Of a stretch of DNA of 21,110 nt, positions 1 to 6,715 are shown piece after piece (position 1 is the first letter of the stretch; every line of letters begins with the position of its first letter). The stretch comes from Deltaproteobacteria bacterium (lineage in GTDB: Bacteria; Desulfobacterota; Desulfobacteria; Desulfobacterales; JAABPS01): the NCBI GenBank assembly GCA_019309685.1, contig JAFDFT010000005.1, forward strand, positions 1 to 21,110. The letters run 5' to 3'. The position numbers and the translations under genes were made by a program. Below the pieces are notes generated by a model that worked only from the letters and a program-made list of their open reading frames with translations, was not told where the DNA came from and made no database searches.

Positions 1-129
1 GCAGCTGTTACAGGTGATACTGTTGGTGATCCTTACAAGGATACAGCAGGACCGGCAATAAATCCGATGATTAAGATTCTCAATGTGGTTGCGCTTCTTC
101 TTGTTCCCATTTTGATAAAACTGATGTAA
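1..129 (+). CDS. hppA: Membrane-bound ion-pumping pyrophosphatase, C-terminal end (partial)
   Basis: Only the last 42 codons lie in the window; the gene enters from the left edge in frame 1 and ends at TAA 127-129. The visible peptide begins AAVTGDTVGDPYKDTAGPAI, the conserved last loop of membrane pyrophosphatases, where acidic and lysine residues help bind Mg-pyrophosphate. It ends in a hydrophobic helix (VVALLLVPILI), as in this family. These integral membrane enzymes couple pyrophosphate hydrolysis to H+ or Na+ export. The residues that decide K+ dependence and ion specificity lie outside the window, so the subtype cannot be given. A strong terminator follows 28 bp after the stop, so the gene is probably transcriptionally separate from carD. 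Confidence 0.93.
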   Translation, partial: AAVTGDTVGDPYKDTAGPAINPMIKILNVVALLLVPILIKLM

Positions 130-157
130 CTTAGTATTAAAATAATACCAAAATAAT

Positions 158-195
158 AAAAAGGATTGGCATTATTAAATGCCAATCCTTTTTTA
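158..195 (+). terminator. Intrinsic terminator after hppA
   Basis: A perfect 15-bp inverted repeat (arms 158-172 and 179-193, core AGGATTGGCAT/ATGCCAATCCT) has a 6-nt loop and runs into a T tract at 189-194. The A-rich left arm means it could also act on the minus strand. It sits 28 bp after the hppA stop. Confidence 0.9.
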
Positions 196-321
196 TTGCT
201 TGTTATTGAAAAGTATGTTAAAAAATTATCTTTCGTTATTGATATGCTTTTACGACATAATAATATATTGGAATAATTGACTATTTGATCTTGTGTTGGA
301 TTTTACAGCAAAGATTATTTT

Positions 322-351
322 TTGAAATTACGAATCATCCTGGGGTATATT
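322..351 (+). promoter_or_regulatory. Candidate sigma-70 promoter for carD
   Basis: TTGAAA (322-327) and TATATT (346-351) are separated by 18 bp, each one base from consensus, and lie about 64 bp upstream of the carD start. The rest of the 196-414 gap is AT-rich with no gene visible. This is motif matching by eye in AT-rich DNA, so chance matches are possible. Confidence 0.4.
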
Positions 352-414
352 GTGTATCTAAAACAGATGATTATTTGTAACCTTTTGAAATAAAATCACT
401 TAACTGGTGGTTCA

Positions 415-1008
415 ATGAATTATAAAAAAACTAAAACGCAAATACCAACTGAAAAAGAAAATTTAAAAACTTTTCAGGTCGGTGATCTCGCTGTTTATCC
501 TGCGCATGGTGTTGGCCGGATTGAAGCAATTGAAAACAAGGTGATTAATGGGGAAAAGCATGATTTTTATATCATGAAGGTTTTTGATAATGGGATGCTT
601 ATTATGATTCCGACGTTTAACGTGGCTCAGGTTGGGTTACGAGATGTCATAGATAAAAAAGAAATCCCTAAAGTATATGCCGTCATGAAAAGCAAAAATG
701 AAACCTCAAATGAAGTTCAGACATGGAATCGTCGATACAGAGAATATATGGAAAAGATTAAAACAGGCTCTCTGTATGATGTTGCTGAAGTTTTCAGGGA
801 TTTATCCATCCTTAAATATACCAAAGACCTTTCCTTTGGAGAGAGAAAATTATATGATACCGCGCAGGTATTATTGGTTAAGGAGCTTTCGACCGCGAAA
901 AATACCGATGAAGATACGATTATTTCAGAAATAGAGGCATTTTTTATTTCTGAAGCACCAGAAAGTCCCGAAGATTTAGAAAACTGCAAAAGTTCTACTG
1001 GCACTTAA
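415..1008 (+). CDS. CarD/CdnL/TRCF-family RNA polymerase-binding regulator
   Basis: This 197-residue cytoplasmic protein matches the CarD/CdnL family, which binds the RNA polymerase beta subunit and stabilises open promoter complexes. Residues about 20-80 form the RNAP-interacting Tudor-like domain, recognisable by VGDLAVYPAHGVGRIEAIE and the later IPTFNVAQVGLRDVI. Residues about 100-160 form the helical DNA-binding domain, including TWNRRYREYMEKIKTGS and AEVFRDLSILKYTKDLS; Trp104 sits at the position of the family Trp that wedges at the upstream edge of the bubble. The C-terminal tail (about 165-197) is acidic and low complexity. The ATG at 415 is preceded by GGTGG (406-410) at 4 nt. The pseudouridine synthase gene follows 12 bp later in the same frame, so the two are probably cotranscribed. 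Family assignment is firm; regulated genes cannot be inferred. Confidence 0.92.
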   Translation: MNYKKTKTQIPTEKENLKTFQVGDLAVYPAHGVGRIEAIENKVINGEKHDFYIMKVFDNGMLIMIPTFNVAQVGLRDVIDKKEIPKVYAVMKSKNETSNEVQTWNRRYREYMEKIKTGSLYDVAEVFRDLSILKYTKDLSFGERKLYDTAQVLLVKELSTAKNTDEDTIISEIEAFFISEAPESPEDLENCKSSTGT

Positions 1009-1020
1009 CTCCTCGAAACA

Positions 1021-1866
1021 ATGCACCCCAAAGGTGATTTTTCATTTCTTGCCGACCTTTCTGATTCCGGAAACCGGCTCGATGAGGTCTGCGAAGGGGA
1101 TGAGATAAGCGGCACTATTGAAACCCATGAAAATGTCAGATTTGATCCTGAACCAATCCCTCTTAATATTTTATATGAAGATGATGCCATTATTGTCATT
1201 AATAAACAGCCCGGGCTTGTTGTTCATCCCGCCCCGGGCCACTATACCGGAACATTGCTAAATGGACTTCTTTACCACTGTCCTGAGATCGAAGCATATG
1301 GTGCTAAAATGCGAGCGGGAATTGTACACCGGCTTGACAAAGATACATCAGGGATAATGGTTATCTCTAAAACAATGGACGCACATGAGTTTCTCTCAAG
1401 ACAATTTAAAGACAGAACAATACAAAAGAAATATCTCGCCCTCGTTCATGGTGAATTGAAATCAGACTCAGGGCGTATTACCTTTCCCATTGGCCGGCAT
1501 CCGGTCGACAGGAAAAAAATGTCTATTATTGGAACGAACAAACGAGATGCGGAAACACTTTGGAAGGTCAAAGAACGTTTTTCAGATGCTACGCTTCTTG
1601 AAGTGAATCTAAAGACAGGCAGGACACACCAGATCCGGGCTCATTGTGCCGCGATAAACCATTCCATTGTTGGGGATCCAGTATATGGCGGTAGAAAAAA
1701 CAGAAAGAACCCATCCGATCGTTTTAAGGCTGCAAAAAGGCAGATGCTTCACAGTTGGCGCCTTGGACTGGTACATCCGGAAACAATAAAAGATATGACA
1801 TTTGAAGCGCCTATCCCCGCGGATATGGAAGCCTTGATCAGCCGCTTGAGATCTTCATATTCATGA
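1021..1866 (+). CDS. RluA/RluD-family rRNA pseudouridine synthase with deleted S4 domain
   Basis: This 281-residue protein belongs to the RluA family, which isomerises uridines in RNA. The catalytic core is complete: ILYEDDAIIVINKQPGLVVH (about 51-70), the signature RAGIVHRLDKDTSG with catalytic Asp106, and the motif LKTGRTHQIRAHC. RluD-like homologues start with an S4 RNA-binding domain of about 60 residues. Here the sequence passes from its opening (SDSGNRLD, 14-21) straight to its closing strand (VCEGDEISGTI), as if about 40-45 codons had been removed in frame near 1081-1095. The core alone should still catalyse the reaction, but target recognition may differ. An in-frame TAA at 1006 blocks any start upstream of the ATG at 1021, and no clear ribosome site precedes it, so translation may be coupled to carD. 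The substrate site is not predictable; RluD-type 23S rRNA modification is the nearest guess. Confidence 0.9.
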   Translation: MHPKGDFSFLADLSDSGNRLDEVCEGDEISGTIETHENVRFDPEPIPLNILYEDDAIIVINKQPGLVVHPAPGHYTGTLLNGLLYHCPEIEAYGAKMRAGIVHRLDKDTSGIMVISKTMDAHEFLSRQFKDRTIQKKYLALVHGELKSDSGRITFPIGRHPVDRKKMSIIGTNKRDAETLWKVKERFSDATLLEVNLKTGRTHQIRAHCAAINHSIVGDPVYGGRKNRKNPSDRFKAAKRQMLHSWRLGLVHPETIKDMTFEAPIPADMEALISRLRSSYS

Positions 1867-1882
1867 ACTTGTAGTGCGTAAA

Positions 1883-2458
1883 TTATACCATCCCTTTAAA
1901 AGCGAAGAAGATAAGAGAGATCATGCCTGCTGTGATAAGCCCAATGGAGGTATCCTGAAGCGGCCTGGGGACACGGGCAAGCAGGATACGTTCCCTGACA
2001 CCCGCAAATAATATCAGCGCAAGACCGAATCCTGCAGCGTACGCGAATGAAGCGACCATAGATTGCATAAAGGATAATTCTTTATCTATATTAATAATGC
2101 AGACACCAAATACCGCGCAGTTTGTAGTGATGAGCGGAAGAAAAATACCCAGGCCGGCATAAAGCGCTGGTATACTTTTTTTGAGAAACATTTCAACAAA
2201 TTGAACAAGGGATGCAATGACAAGTATAAAGAAGATGGTTCTGAGGTATACCAAATCAAATGGAACAAGAATATATGTATAAATTAACCATGTAATAGCG
2301 CCCGCCATAACAAGGACGAAAATTACTGCCATGGCCATCCCAACGGCGGTTTCCATTTTCTTAGAAGTCCCGAGAAATGGACAATTGCCCAAAAACTGGG
2401 CAAGCAGGATGTTGTTTACAAAGATACAGCTAATAATAAGGACTATATAGTCACCCAT
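1883..2458 (-). CDS. rnfA: Rnf electron transport complex membrane subunit RnfA
   Basis: RnfA is one of the two paired six-helix membrane subunits of the Rnf complex. With RnfE it carries a [2Fe-2S] cluster inside the membrane that passes electrons across it. The 191 residues match the family length. The cluster cysteines are visible in FLGNCPFLGTSKK near the N-terminus and in LPLITTNCAVFGV in the middle. The ATG at 2458 has GGAG 7 nt upstream. The gene lies 33 bp after rnfE and ends the operon: its stop is 16 bp from the stop of the convergent pseudouridine synthase gene, so rnfB, which normally comes next, has no room here. No terminator is visible in the 16-bp gap. Confidence 0.95.
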   Translation of the reverse strand: MGDYIVLIISCIFVNNILLAQFLGNCPFLGTSKKMETAVGMAMAVIFVLVMAGAITWLIYTYILVPFDLVYLRTIFFILVIASLVQFVEMFLKKSIPALYAGLGIFLPLITTNCAVFGVCIINIDKELSFMQSMVASFAYAAGFGLALILFAGVRERILLARVPRPLQDTSIGLITAGMISLIFFAFKGMV

Positions 2459-2491
2459 TGGTACACTCCATTTTTATGAACTTAAACAAGT

Positions 2492-3112
2492 CTATTTTTT
2501 CCCAATGACATTCATTATGCACAGCATAAGCCCTAAAGCCACAAAGGCTCCAGGCGGTTTAACCATAAATTCAAAAGGTTGAAAGGACGGCACAAAAGAA
2601 ACGATATTAAATAAGGGCTTTTCGTAAAGCGTTAATGTTCCATTCCCAATAATTTCGCGAACAGCCCCAAGAGCGCTAAGCGACAATGTAAATCCTATAC
2701 CGATACCCAGGCCGTCAGCCATAGACCGCGCAATGCTATTTTTGAAAGCAAATGCTTCGGCACGCCCCAGCACGATGCAGTTAACAACAATTAAAGGAAT
2801 AAATACGCCTAATTTGAGATATAAAGGATATATGCTTGCATAGGCCTGCATGAGTTGTTCTACAACAATAACAAAGGTAGCGATGATAATGATAAAACAG
2901 GCGATTCTAACTTTTGAGGGGATTACGTTTCGAAGTACTGAAACGAGAATGTTGGAGCACAATAGCACAAATGTCGTTGCCAGACCCATCCCTATCCCAT
3001 TTTCCATGGTTGTTGTCACGCCGAGTACAGGACACAACCCAAGCACAAGGCGAAATGGCGGGATTTCTTCCCAGAGGCCTTTTGCGAATTCCTGTGTAAT
3101 AGATTTTGCCAT
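2492..3112 (-). CDS. rnfE: Rnf electron transport complex membrane subunit RnfE
   Basis: RnfE is the partner of RnfA and shares the intramembrane iron-sulfur cluster. The 206-residue product is hydrophobic with about six membrane helices. The conserved cysteine segments are LGLCPVLGVTTTMENGIGMG (about 25-44) and IVVNCIVLGRAEAF (mid-protein), each with one Cys as expected. The start ATG at 3112 is preceded by TAGGAG at 6 nt, which overlaps the end of rnfG 9 bp upstream. It lies between rnfG and rnfA, the order seen in other cytochrome-linked and clostridial rnf operons (C-D-G-E-A-B). Confidence 0.95.
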   Translation of the reverse strand: MAKSITQEFAKGLWEEIPPFRLVLGLCPVLGVTTTMENGIGMGLATTFVLLCSNILVSVLRNVIPSKVRIACFIIIIATFVIVVEQLMQAYASIYPLYLKLGVFIPLIVVNCIVLGRAEAFAFKNSIARSMADGLGIGIGFTLSLSALGAVREIIGNGTLTLYEKPLFNIVSFVPSFQPFEFMVKPPGAFVALGLMLCIMNVIGKK

Positions 3113-3121
3113 TTTTTTCTC

Positions 3122-3715
3122 CTACTGGACAAATTCTTTGAGCTTTTCTTCAAGCTGGGGTTTTAATTGTGTATACGTCTGACCTGCTTCTGATGTAGCG
3201 TCACAGACCGCCTTTGATGTTATGGTTGCACCGCTCATAGCGTTTATCTGACCACCATCGTTTGAGATTTTAAATGGGCCCACTGCTGAAAGACCTTTAA
3301 ACTGGGCAACAAAAGTCGGATCATCCTTTGCATTTGCTCCGAATCCCGGAGTTTCACTATGGGTAGTTACTTCTACACCGACGATTTTATCCTCCTCAAC
3401 ATTCACAGCAAAAATAATACCAAATTCACCACCATAACCCTTTCCGACACCTTCGAGAGCCACAGTATTTGCTTTACCGTTAAACTTCCCCACAAAAAAA
3501 GTTCTTTCGATATCTCCATCCATTATCTTGAAACGGTCTGCGATTGGATTATTTGTAGAACCATCGAAGATGCTTTTAATCGCCGGTCCTTTTACGAAAT
3601 CAAGCTCATTAATTTCAATAGATTCTTTATAATTATTATTCAAAAAAGAAAGGAGTCCTCCTGATGCGAGGCTCATAACTGAAAGTACTAATACCATTGT
3701 AATCATTTCACGCAT
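3122..3715 (-). CDS. rnfG: Rnf electron transport complex subunit RnfG (covalent FMN)
   Basis: RnfG is anchored by one N-terminal helix (about 5-24) with its FMN-binding domain outside the cytoplasmic membrane. The 197-residue protein has the family core VEVTTHSETPGFGANAKDD (about 115-133) and the flavin-attachment motif SGATITS at 161-167, where ApbE links FMN to Thr164 in characterised homologues. The residue three before the motif Ser, usually Asp, is Asn here (QINAMSGAT), a mild departure. The ATG at 3715 overlaps nothing but lies 1 bp from the rnfD stop, with GGAAAGG about 9 nt upstream. No apbE gene is in the window, so the flavin transferase must be encoded elsewhere. Confidence 0.95.
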   Translation of the reverse strand: MREMITMVLVLSVMSLASGGLLSFLNNNYKESIEINELDFVKGPAIKSIFDGSTNNPIADRFKIMDGDIERTFFVGKFNGKANTVALEGVGKGYGGEFGIIFAVNVEEDKIVGVEVTTHSETPGFGANAKDDPTFVAQFKGLSAVGPFKISNDGGQINAMSGATITSKAVCDATSEAGQTYTQLKPQLEEKLKEFVQ

Positions 3716-3716
3716 T

Positions 3717-4676
3717 TTACATTACCTTTCCCATGGCTTTGGGTCTAATTTTATCAATAAGCGGATTGGTAAGATTCATTAAAAGGATCGCAAATACAAC
3801 GCCATCCACATATGCGCCAATATTCCTGATGAGAATTGTCATGATTCCGCACCCCAGACCATATATCAGCATTGGGATGAAATTTACAGGCGAAGAAGAA
3901 TCATCAGTGGAAAGAAAAAACGCGCCAATTAAAGTGTATCCTGTTAAAAGATGAAATAAAGGCCCTGCGTATTTCGATGGGTCGACCTGGTTAAATATGA
4001 ACGCGGAAATAAAAATACCTGCTAAAAAGGAAACAGATATTTCCCACCGGATAAATCCTCTTAAGATCAGATATATACCGCCTAAAATAAGTCCAATACC
4101 AAAAGTTGCGCCAATACCGCCGATTTGCTTTCCCATAAGCAGATCTAACGCACTGAAAGATTCAATGGCACTAGTGCCAAAACTTTTAAGAGCAGCCAGC
4201 GGGTATGCCATGTGAAACCCAAGGTCATAATTTAGCAGAGCTTGATCAAAGTCAAAAAACTCACCCCATGAGACCCTGATGATTGCAAGACCAATAAGAA
4301 CGGGGTGAAATGGGTTGGCGCCTATACCTCCGAAAATCTGTTTACCGATCACGACAACTAAAAAAGTGCCTGTGATAACGACCCAAAAGGGCGTAGTGGC
4401 TGGAATGAGCATGGAAAATAAAAGACCCATCAGTGCGGCATTTCCGTCACCTATAGAAACAGGCCGCTTCGTTAACCAGTTTAATGCGAGTTCCCATATC
4501 ATTGCCATGGAAACAGACAGCGAAACCACTGCAATGGCGGGCAGACCGTACTGAAAAATGCCGGGTATAACAGCAATCAAGGCTGCCAGTATAATATTGA
4601 CATTTCTTTCAGGAATGGAGCTTCCATTATGCCAGAAAGGTGCATGTGATACGATAAACTGTTTATCCTTATTCAT
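3717..4676 (-). CDS. rnfD: Rnf electron transport complex membrane subunit RnfD, flavin-site Thr replaced
   Basis: RnfD is the large multi-spanning subunit thought to take part in ion translocation and, in most species, to carry covalent FMN. From the chosen ATG (4676) it is 319 residues. Family landmarks are ANPFHPVLIGLAIIRVSWGE (about 120-139), GPLFHLLTGYTLIGAFFLST followed by DDSSSPV, and IGAYVDGVVFAILLMNLTNP near the C-terminus. In place of the usual attachment motif (S/T-x-A-T-P-L) it has HMAYPL (155-160), so the accepting Thr is Tyr158. An ATG at 4706 is also in frame, but 4676 is preferred: GGAGG (4683-4687) sits 6 nt before it and the start overlaps the rnfC stop by 8 bp (ATGAATAA), typical of coupling. 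Confidence 0.93.
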   Translation of the reverse strand: MNKDKQFIVSHAPFWHNGSSIPERNVNIILAALIAVIPGIFQYGLPAIAVVSLSVSMAMIWELALNWLTKRPVSIGDGNAALMGLLFSMLIPATTPFWVVITGTFLVVVIGKQIFGGIGANPFHPVLIGLAIIRVSWGEFFDFDQALLNYDLGFHMAYPLAALKSFGTSAIESFSALDLLMGKQIGGIGATFGIGLILGGIYLILRGFIRWEISVSFLAGIFISAFIFNQVDPSKYAGPLFHLLTGYTLIGAFFLSTDDSSSPVNFIPMLIYGLGCGIMTILIRNIGAYVDGVVFAILLMNLTNPLIDKIRPKAMGKVM

Positions 4677-5964
4677 CTTCTGCCTCCACTGTATCAGGCT
4701 GTTCAATGATCATTGAAAGCTGGTATTTTGCCAGTCTGATTAGTTGAAAAATTGGTATTTTGGAGACACAAACAAAACTGCATAGACCGCATTCAATACA
4801 TGAGTAAAGATCATATTCATCCGCACCCTCCTCGTACTTACCGGCTTCAAGAAACCGGACAAGAATGTTAATTGGTACTTTCGCGGGACAGATTCGGATA
4901 CATTCTCCGCAATTAATGCATGGGGTATCTTCCGAAAGTGATATTGTCTCCCGATCCTGAATCATTATGGCATCCGTATCTGTGTGAACCGGATGGTCAA
5001 TACTAAATATCGATGATCCGGTTAAGGGGCCTCCAATGATCAAGCGGTCTTTTTCATTGAGATCAATATTACAGGCATTGAAAATATCTTTCATCGTGGT
5101 TCCGATTCTGGCTGATATCAGACCTTTGGTTCCATCTTTATTAACAAGTGTTATAATTTTCGTTACCGGTATCTGTCCTGTTATAGCCGCCTTGCCAACA
5201 GAGGCAACCGATTCAGCACTGAGAAAGCACACGCCAGAGTCAATAATTTCCTTTCCGGCAGGTATCACCTGATTGAACACATTTTGCATAATAAAATAGG
5301 GATTTGCAGATGGATACTCTAGATCAACAGCTTTTAATTTCGCTCCGGTATGGCCAGCCCCCTGCAGCAATTCACGAGGAACAGCGATAACAACGTCATT
5401 GATTCCGGTTATGGTTTTTAATATGCTTATCCCTTTGGTTATATTGTCTAATTCTGATTTAATGACGTATTGATTCGTTGTAATCAGCAGATCCGTATTA
5501 CCACCGAAAACAATTATTTTGGTAATTGGCTTCTCAGAATTAGAAAATGTATGAAAAGGCAGATTCCCTGGAAGAAAAGCAAAATAGTTTGAAGCAGTCT
5601 CAAGGGTAAGGGTTTCACTTGATTTTTTAAATGTTTCATCAAATGTCTCATTCGCGTCAACATCGATGGATATGGCGGTATATGTTTTCCCATAGTCTCC
5701 CAAATATGGTGAAATAGAAGATATGGTACCTGTAACCGAAGATATTACATAAGAATCGTTGTCTTTATATGGGATGAGTTTCTGGCCGGTTTTAACCCTG
5801 TCCCCAATGTTAATGGCTAATTGAGGGTTTTGGCTTGGGGAGCCGTCTGACAAAAGGACAACAGACTCAGGTATCGGGATATCATAGAGCTCTAAAGAAA
5901 CGTCATCCAATACGTCGTATTTTATTTCTGGTTTTGCAAAACCCAAAAATGATTTTTTTATCAT
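4669..5964 (-). CDS. rnfC: Rnf electron transport complex subunit RnfC, lacking canonical NADH/FMN loop
   Basis: RnfC is the peripheral cytoplasmic subunit that normally oxidises or reduces NAD(H). The 431 residues contain an N-terminal biotinyl-like hammerhead region (about 30-100), a NuoF-like middle, an SLBB-type stretch (about 260-320, GGPLTGS), and two [4Fe-4S] motifs: Cys349/352/355/359 (CINCGECIRICP) and Cys389/392/395/399 (CIECGLCSFVC). The usual glycine-rich GGAGFPT flavin/NADH loop is absent. The aligned place, about 126-140, reads FAFLPGNLPFHTF, and the following NGAECEP-type segment reads FGGNTDLLITTN. NADH binding is therefore doubtful. The ATG at 5964 has AAAGGG 7-8 nt upstream. 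The gene is 48 bp after the cytochrome gene and overlaps rnfD. Confidence 0.93.
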   Translation of the reverse strand: MIKKSFLGFAKPEIKYDVLDDVSLELYDIPIPESVVLLSDGSPSQNPQLAINIGDRVKTGQKLIPYKDNDSYVISSVTGTISSISPYLGDYGKTYTAISIDVDANETFDETFKKSSETLTLETASNYFAFLPGNLPFHTFSNSEKPITKIIVFGGNTDLLITTNQYVIKSELDNITKGISILKTITGINDVVIAVPRELLQGAGHTGAKLKAVDLEYPSANPYFIMQNVFNQVIPAGKEIIDSGVCFLSAESVASVGKAAITGQIPVTKIITLVNKDGTKGLISARIGTTMKDIFNACNIDLNEKDRLIIGGPLTGSSIFSIDHPVHTDTDAIMIQDRETISLSEDTPCINCGECIRICPAKVPINILVRFLEAGKYEEGADEYDLYSCIECGLCSFVCVSKIPIFQLIRLAKYQLSMIIEQPDTVEAEDE

Positions 5965-6012
5965 ATTTAACCCTTTATTCTTTTTGCTTTGCTATGAGAA
6001 ATAATCCTTATG

Positions 6013-6477
6013 TTATTTGGAGTGGCACTTTTCGCAATCTATCGGTCCTTTTCCATACTCTGTATGGCATTTGATACATTCTCCGCGTGAATGTGTTGAA
6101 TCAACCTGATTGTTTGTTTCAACATCTTCGACTTCTTCCTGGTCGTGGCAGTCAAGACAGTTCGGATGAAAGGCTTCATCCTTTGCCGGGGACACATGGC
6201 AAAAGCTACACGACCGAATCGCTTCTTCTTCATCTTCAGGATGATGGTGACAATCTGTGCACGAAAGTCCATATTTCGTTTCTGAAATATGGGTTTTGTG
6301 GTCAAATAAGACTTTACCGCCAAGCGTTTTATACAGGACGCGTACCGGTTCATCCTGAATCGATTCTTCCTGGGTTTTTCTGGCGTAAGCTGTAAATATA
6401 TAACTGAGAACACCAACAACCAGTAAAATCGCTGTAATCCATTTGGCTAATTGCAGTTTTTTTTCCGAAGTCATCAT
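6013..6477 (-). CDS. Membrane-anchored five-haem cytochrome c heading the rnf operon
   Basis: The 154-residue product has a hydrophobic N-terminal segment (about 11-31), an uncleaved anchor or signal peptide, followed by a periplasmic domain with five CXXCH haem-attachment motifs: CTDCH 73-77, CSFCH 90-94, CLDCH 107-111, CIKCH 134-138 and CEKCH 148-152. Extra histidines at FDHKTH (60 and 63), HHH (77-79) and AFH (103) could be axial ligands, so bis-His low-potential haems of the cytochrome c3/c7 class are likely. It is the first gene of the operon, 48 bp before rnfC. In Desulfovibrio and Methanosarcina, multihaem cytochromes are encoded beside rnf and are thought to link Rnf to a periplasmic or quinone-type pool; the same role is inferred here. 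The ATG at 6477 has GGAAGG 9 nt upstream; a second in-frame ATG at 6474 is possible. Confidence 0.92.
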   Translation of the reverse strand: MMTSEKKLQLAKWITAILLVVGVLSYIFTAYARKTQEESIQDEPVRVLYKTLGGKVLFDHKTHISETKYGLSCTDCHHHPEDEEEAIRSCSFCHVSPAKDEAFHPNCLDCHDQEEVEDVETNNQVDSTHSRGECIKCHTEYGKGPIDCEKCHSK

Positions 6478-6630
6478 GTATGTTTTCCTTCCAAGCCTTT
6501 ACCTTAAAAAAGGCAGTTTCAAAAAGATAAGCATGCTTCGCCTACCATAATGCGAAAAAGCTTTCAAGAGTTTTATTTGCAATTATGAAAGGAAATATTA
6601 ATTTTATATATGAAATCAATTTAGTGAGTT

Positions 6631-6645
6631 ATTCATTTAATGAAT
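6631..6645. promoter_or_regulatory. Perfect palindrome upstream of the cytochrome/rnf operon, possible operator
   Basis: ATTCATT-T-AATGAAT is a perfect 15-bp inverted repeat with a 1-bp centre, 154 bp upstream of the cytochrome start, in the 238-bp gap after the radical SAM gene. Its size and symmetry fit a dimeric regulator site. No regulator gene adjoins it and no convincing promoter could be placed beside it, and AT-rich palindromes arise by chance. Confidence 0.3.
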
Positions 6646-6715
6646 CGGGGAAAAGGCAGTAAGAATATTTTGTCTAAATAGTATAACCGGGCAGGTTGGG
6701 CAATCAAGAAATATT

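Noticed and set aside
4677..4706. Earlier rnfD start at 4706
   Set aside because: It lacks a placed ribosome site and overlaps rnfC by 38 bp, whereas 4676 has GGAGG at 6 nt and an 8-bp overlap.
6495..6514. GCCTTT...AAAGGC hairpin just before the cytochrome start
   Set aside because: The stem is 6 bp with AT-rich loop; too weak to call a terminator or riboswitch.
6529..6538. AAGCATGCTT palindrome in the cytochrome leader
   Set aside because: A 10-bp self-complementary sequence is common by chance and has no associated promoter element.
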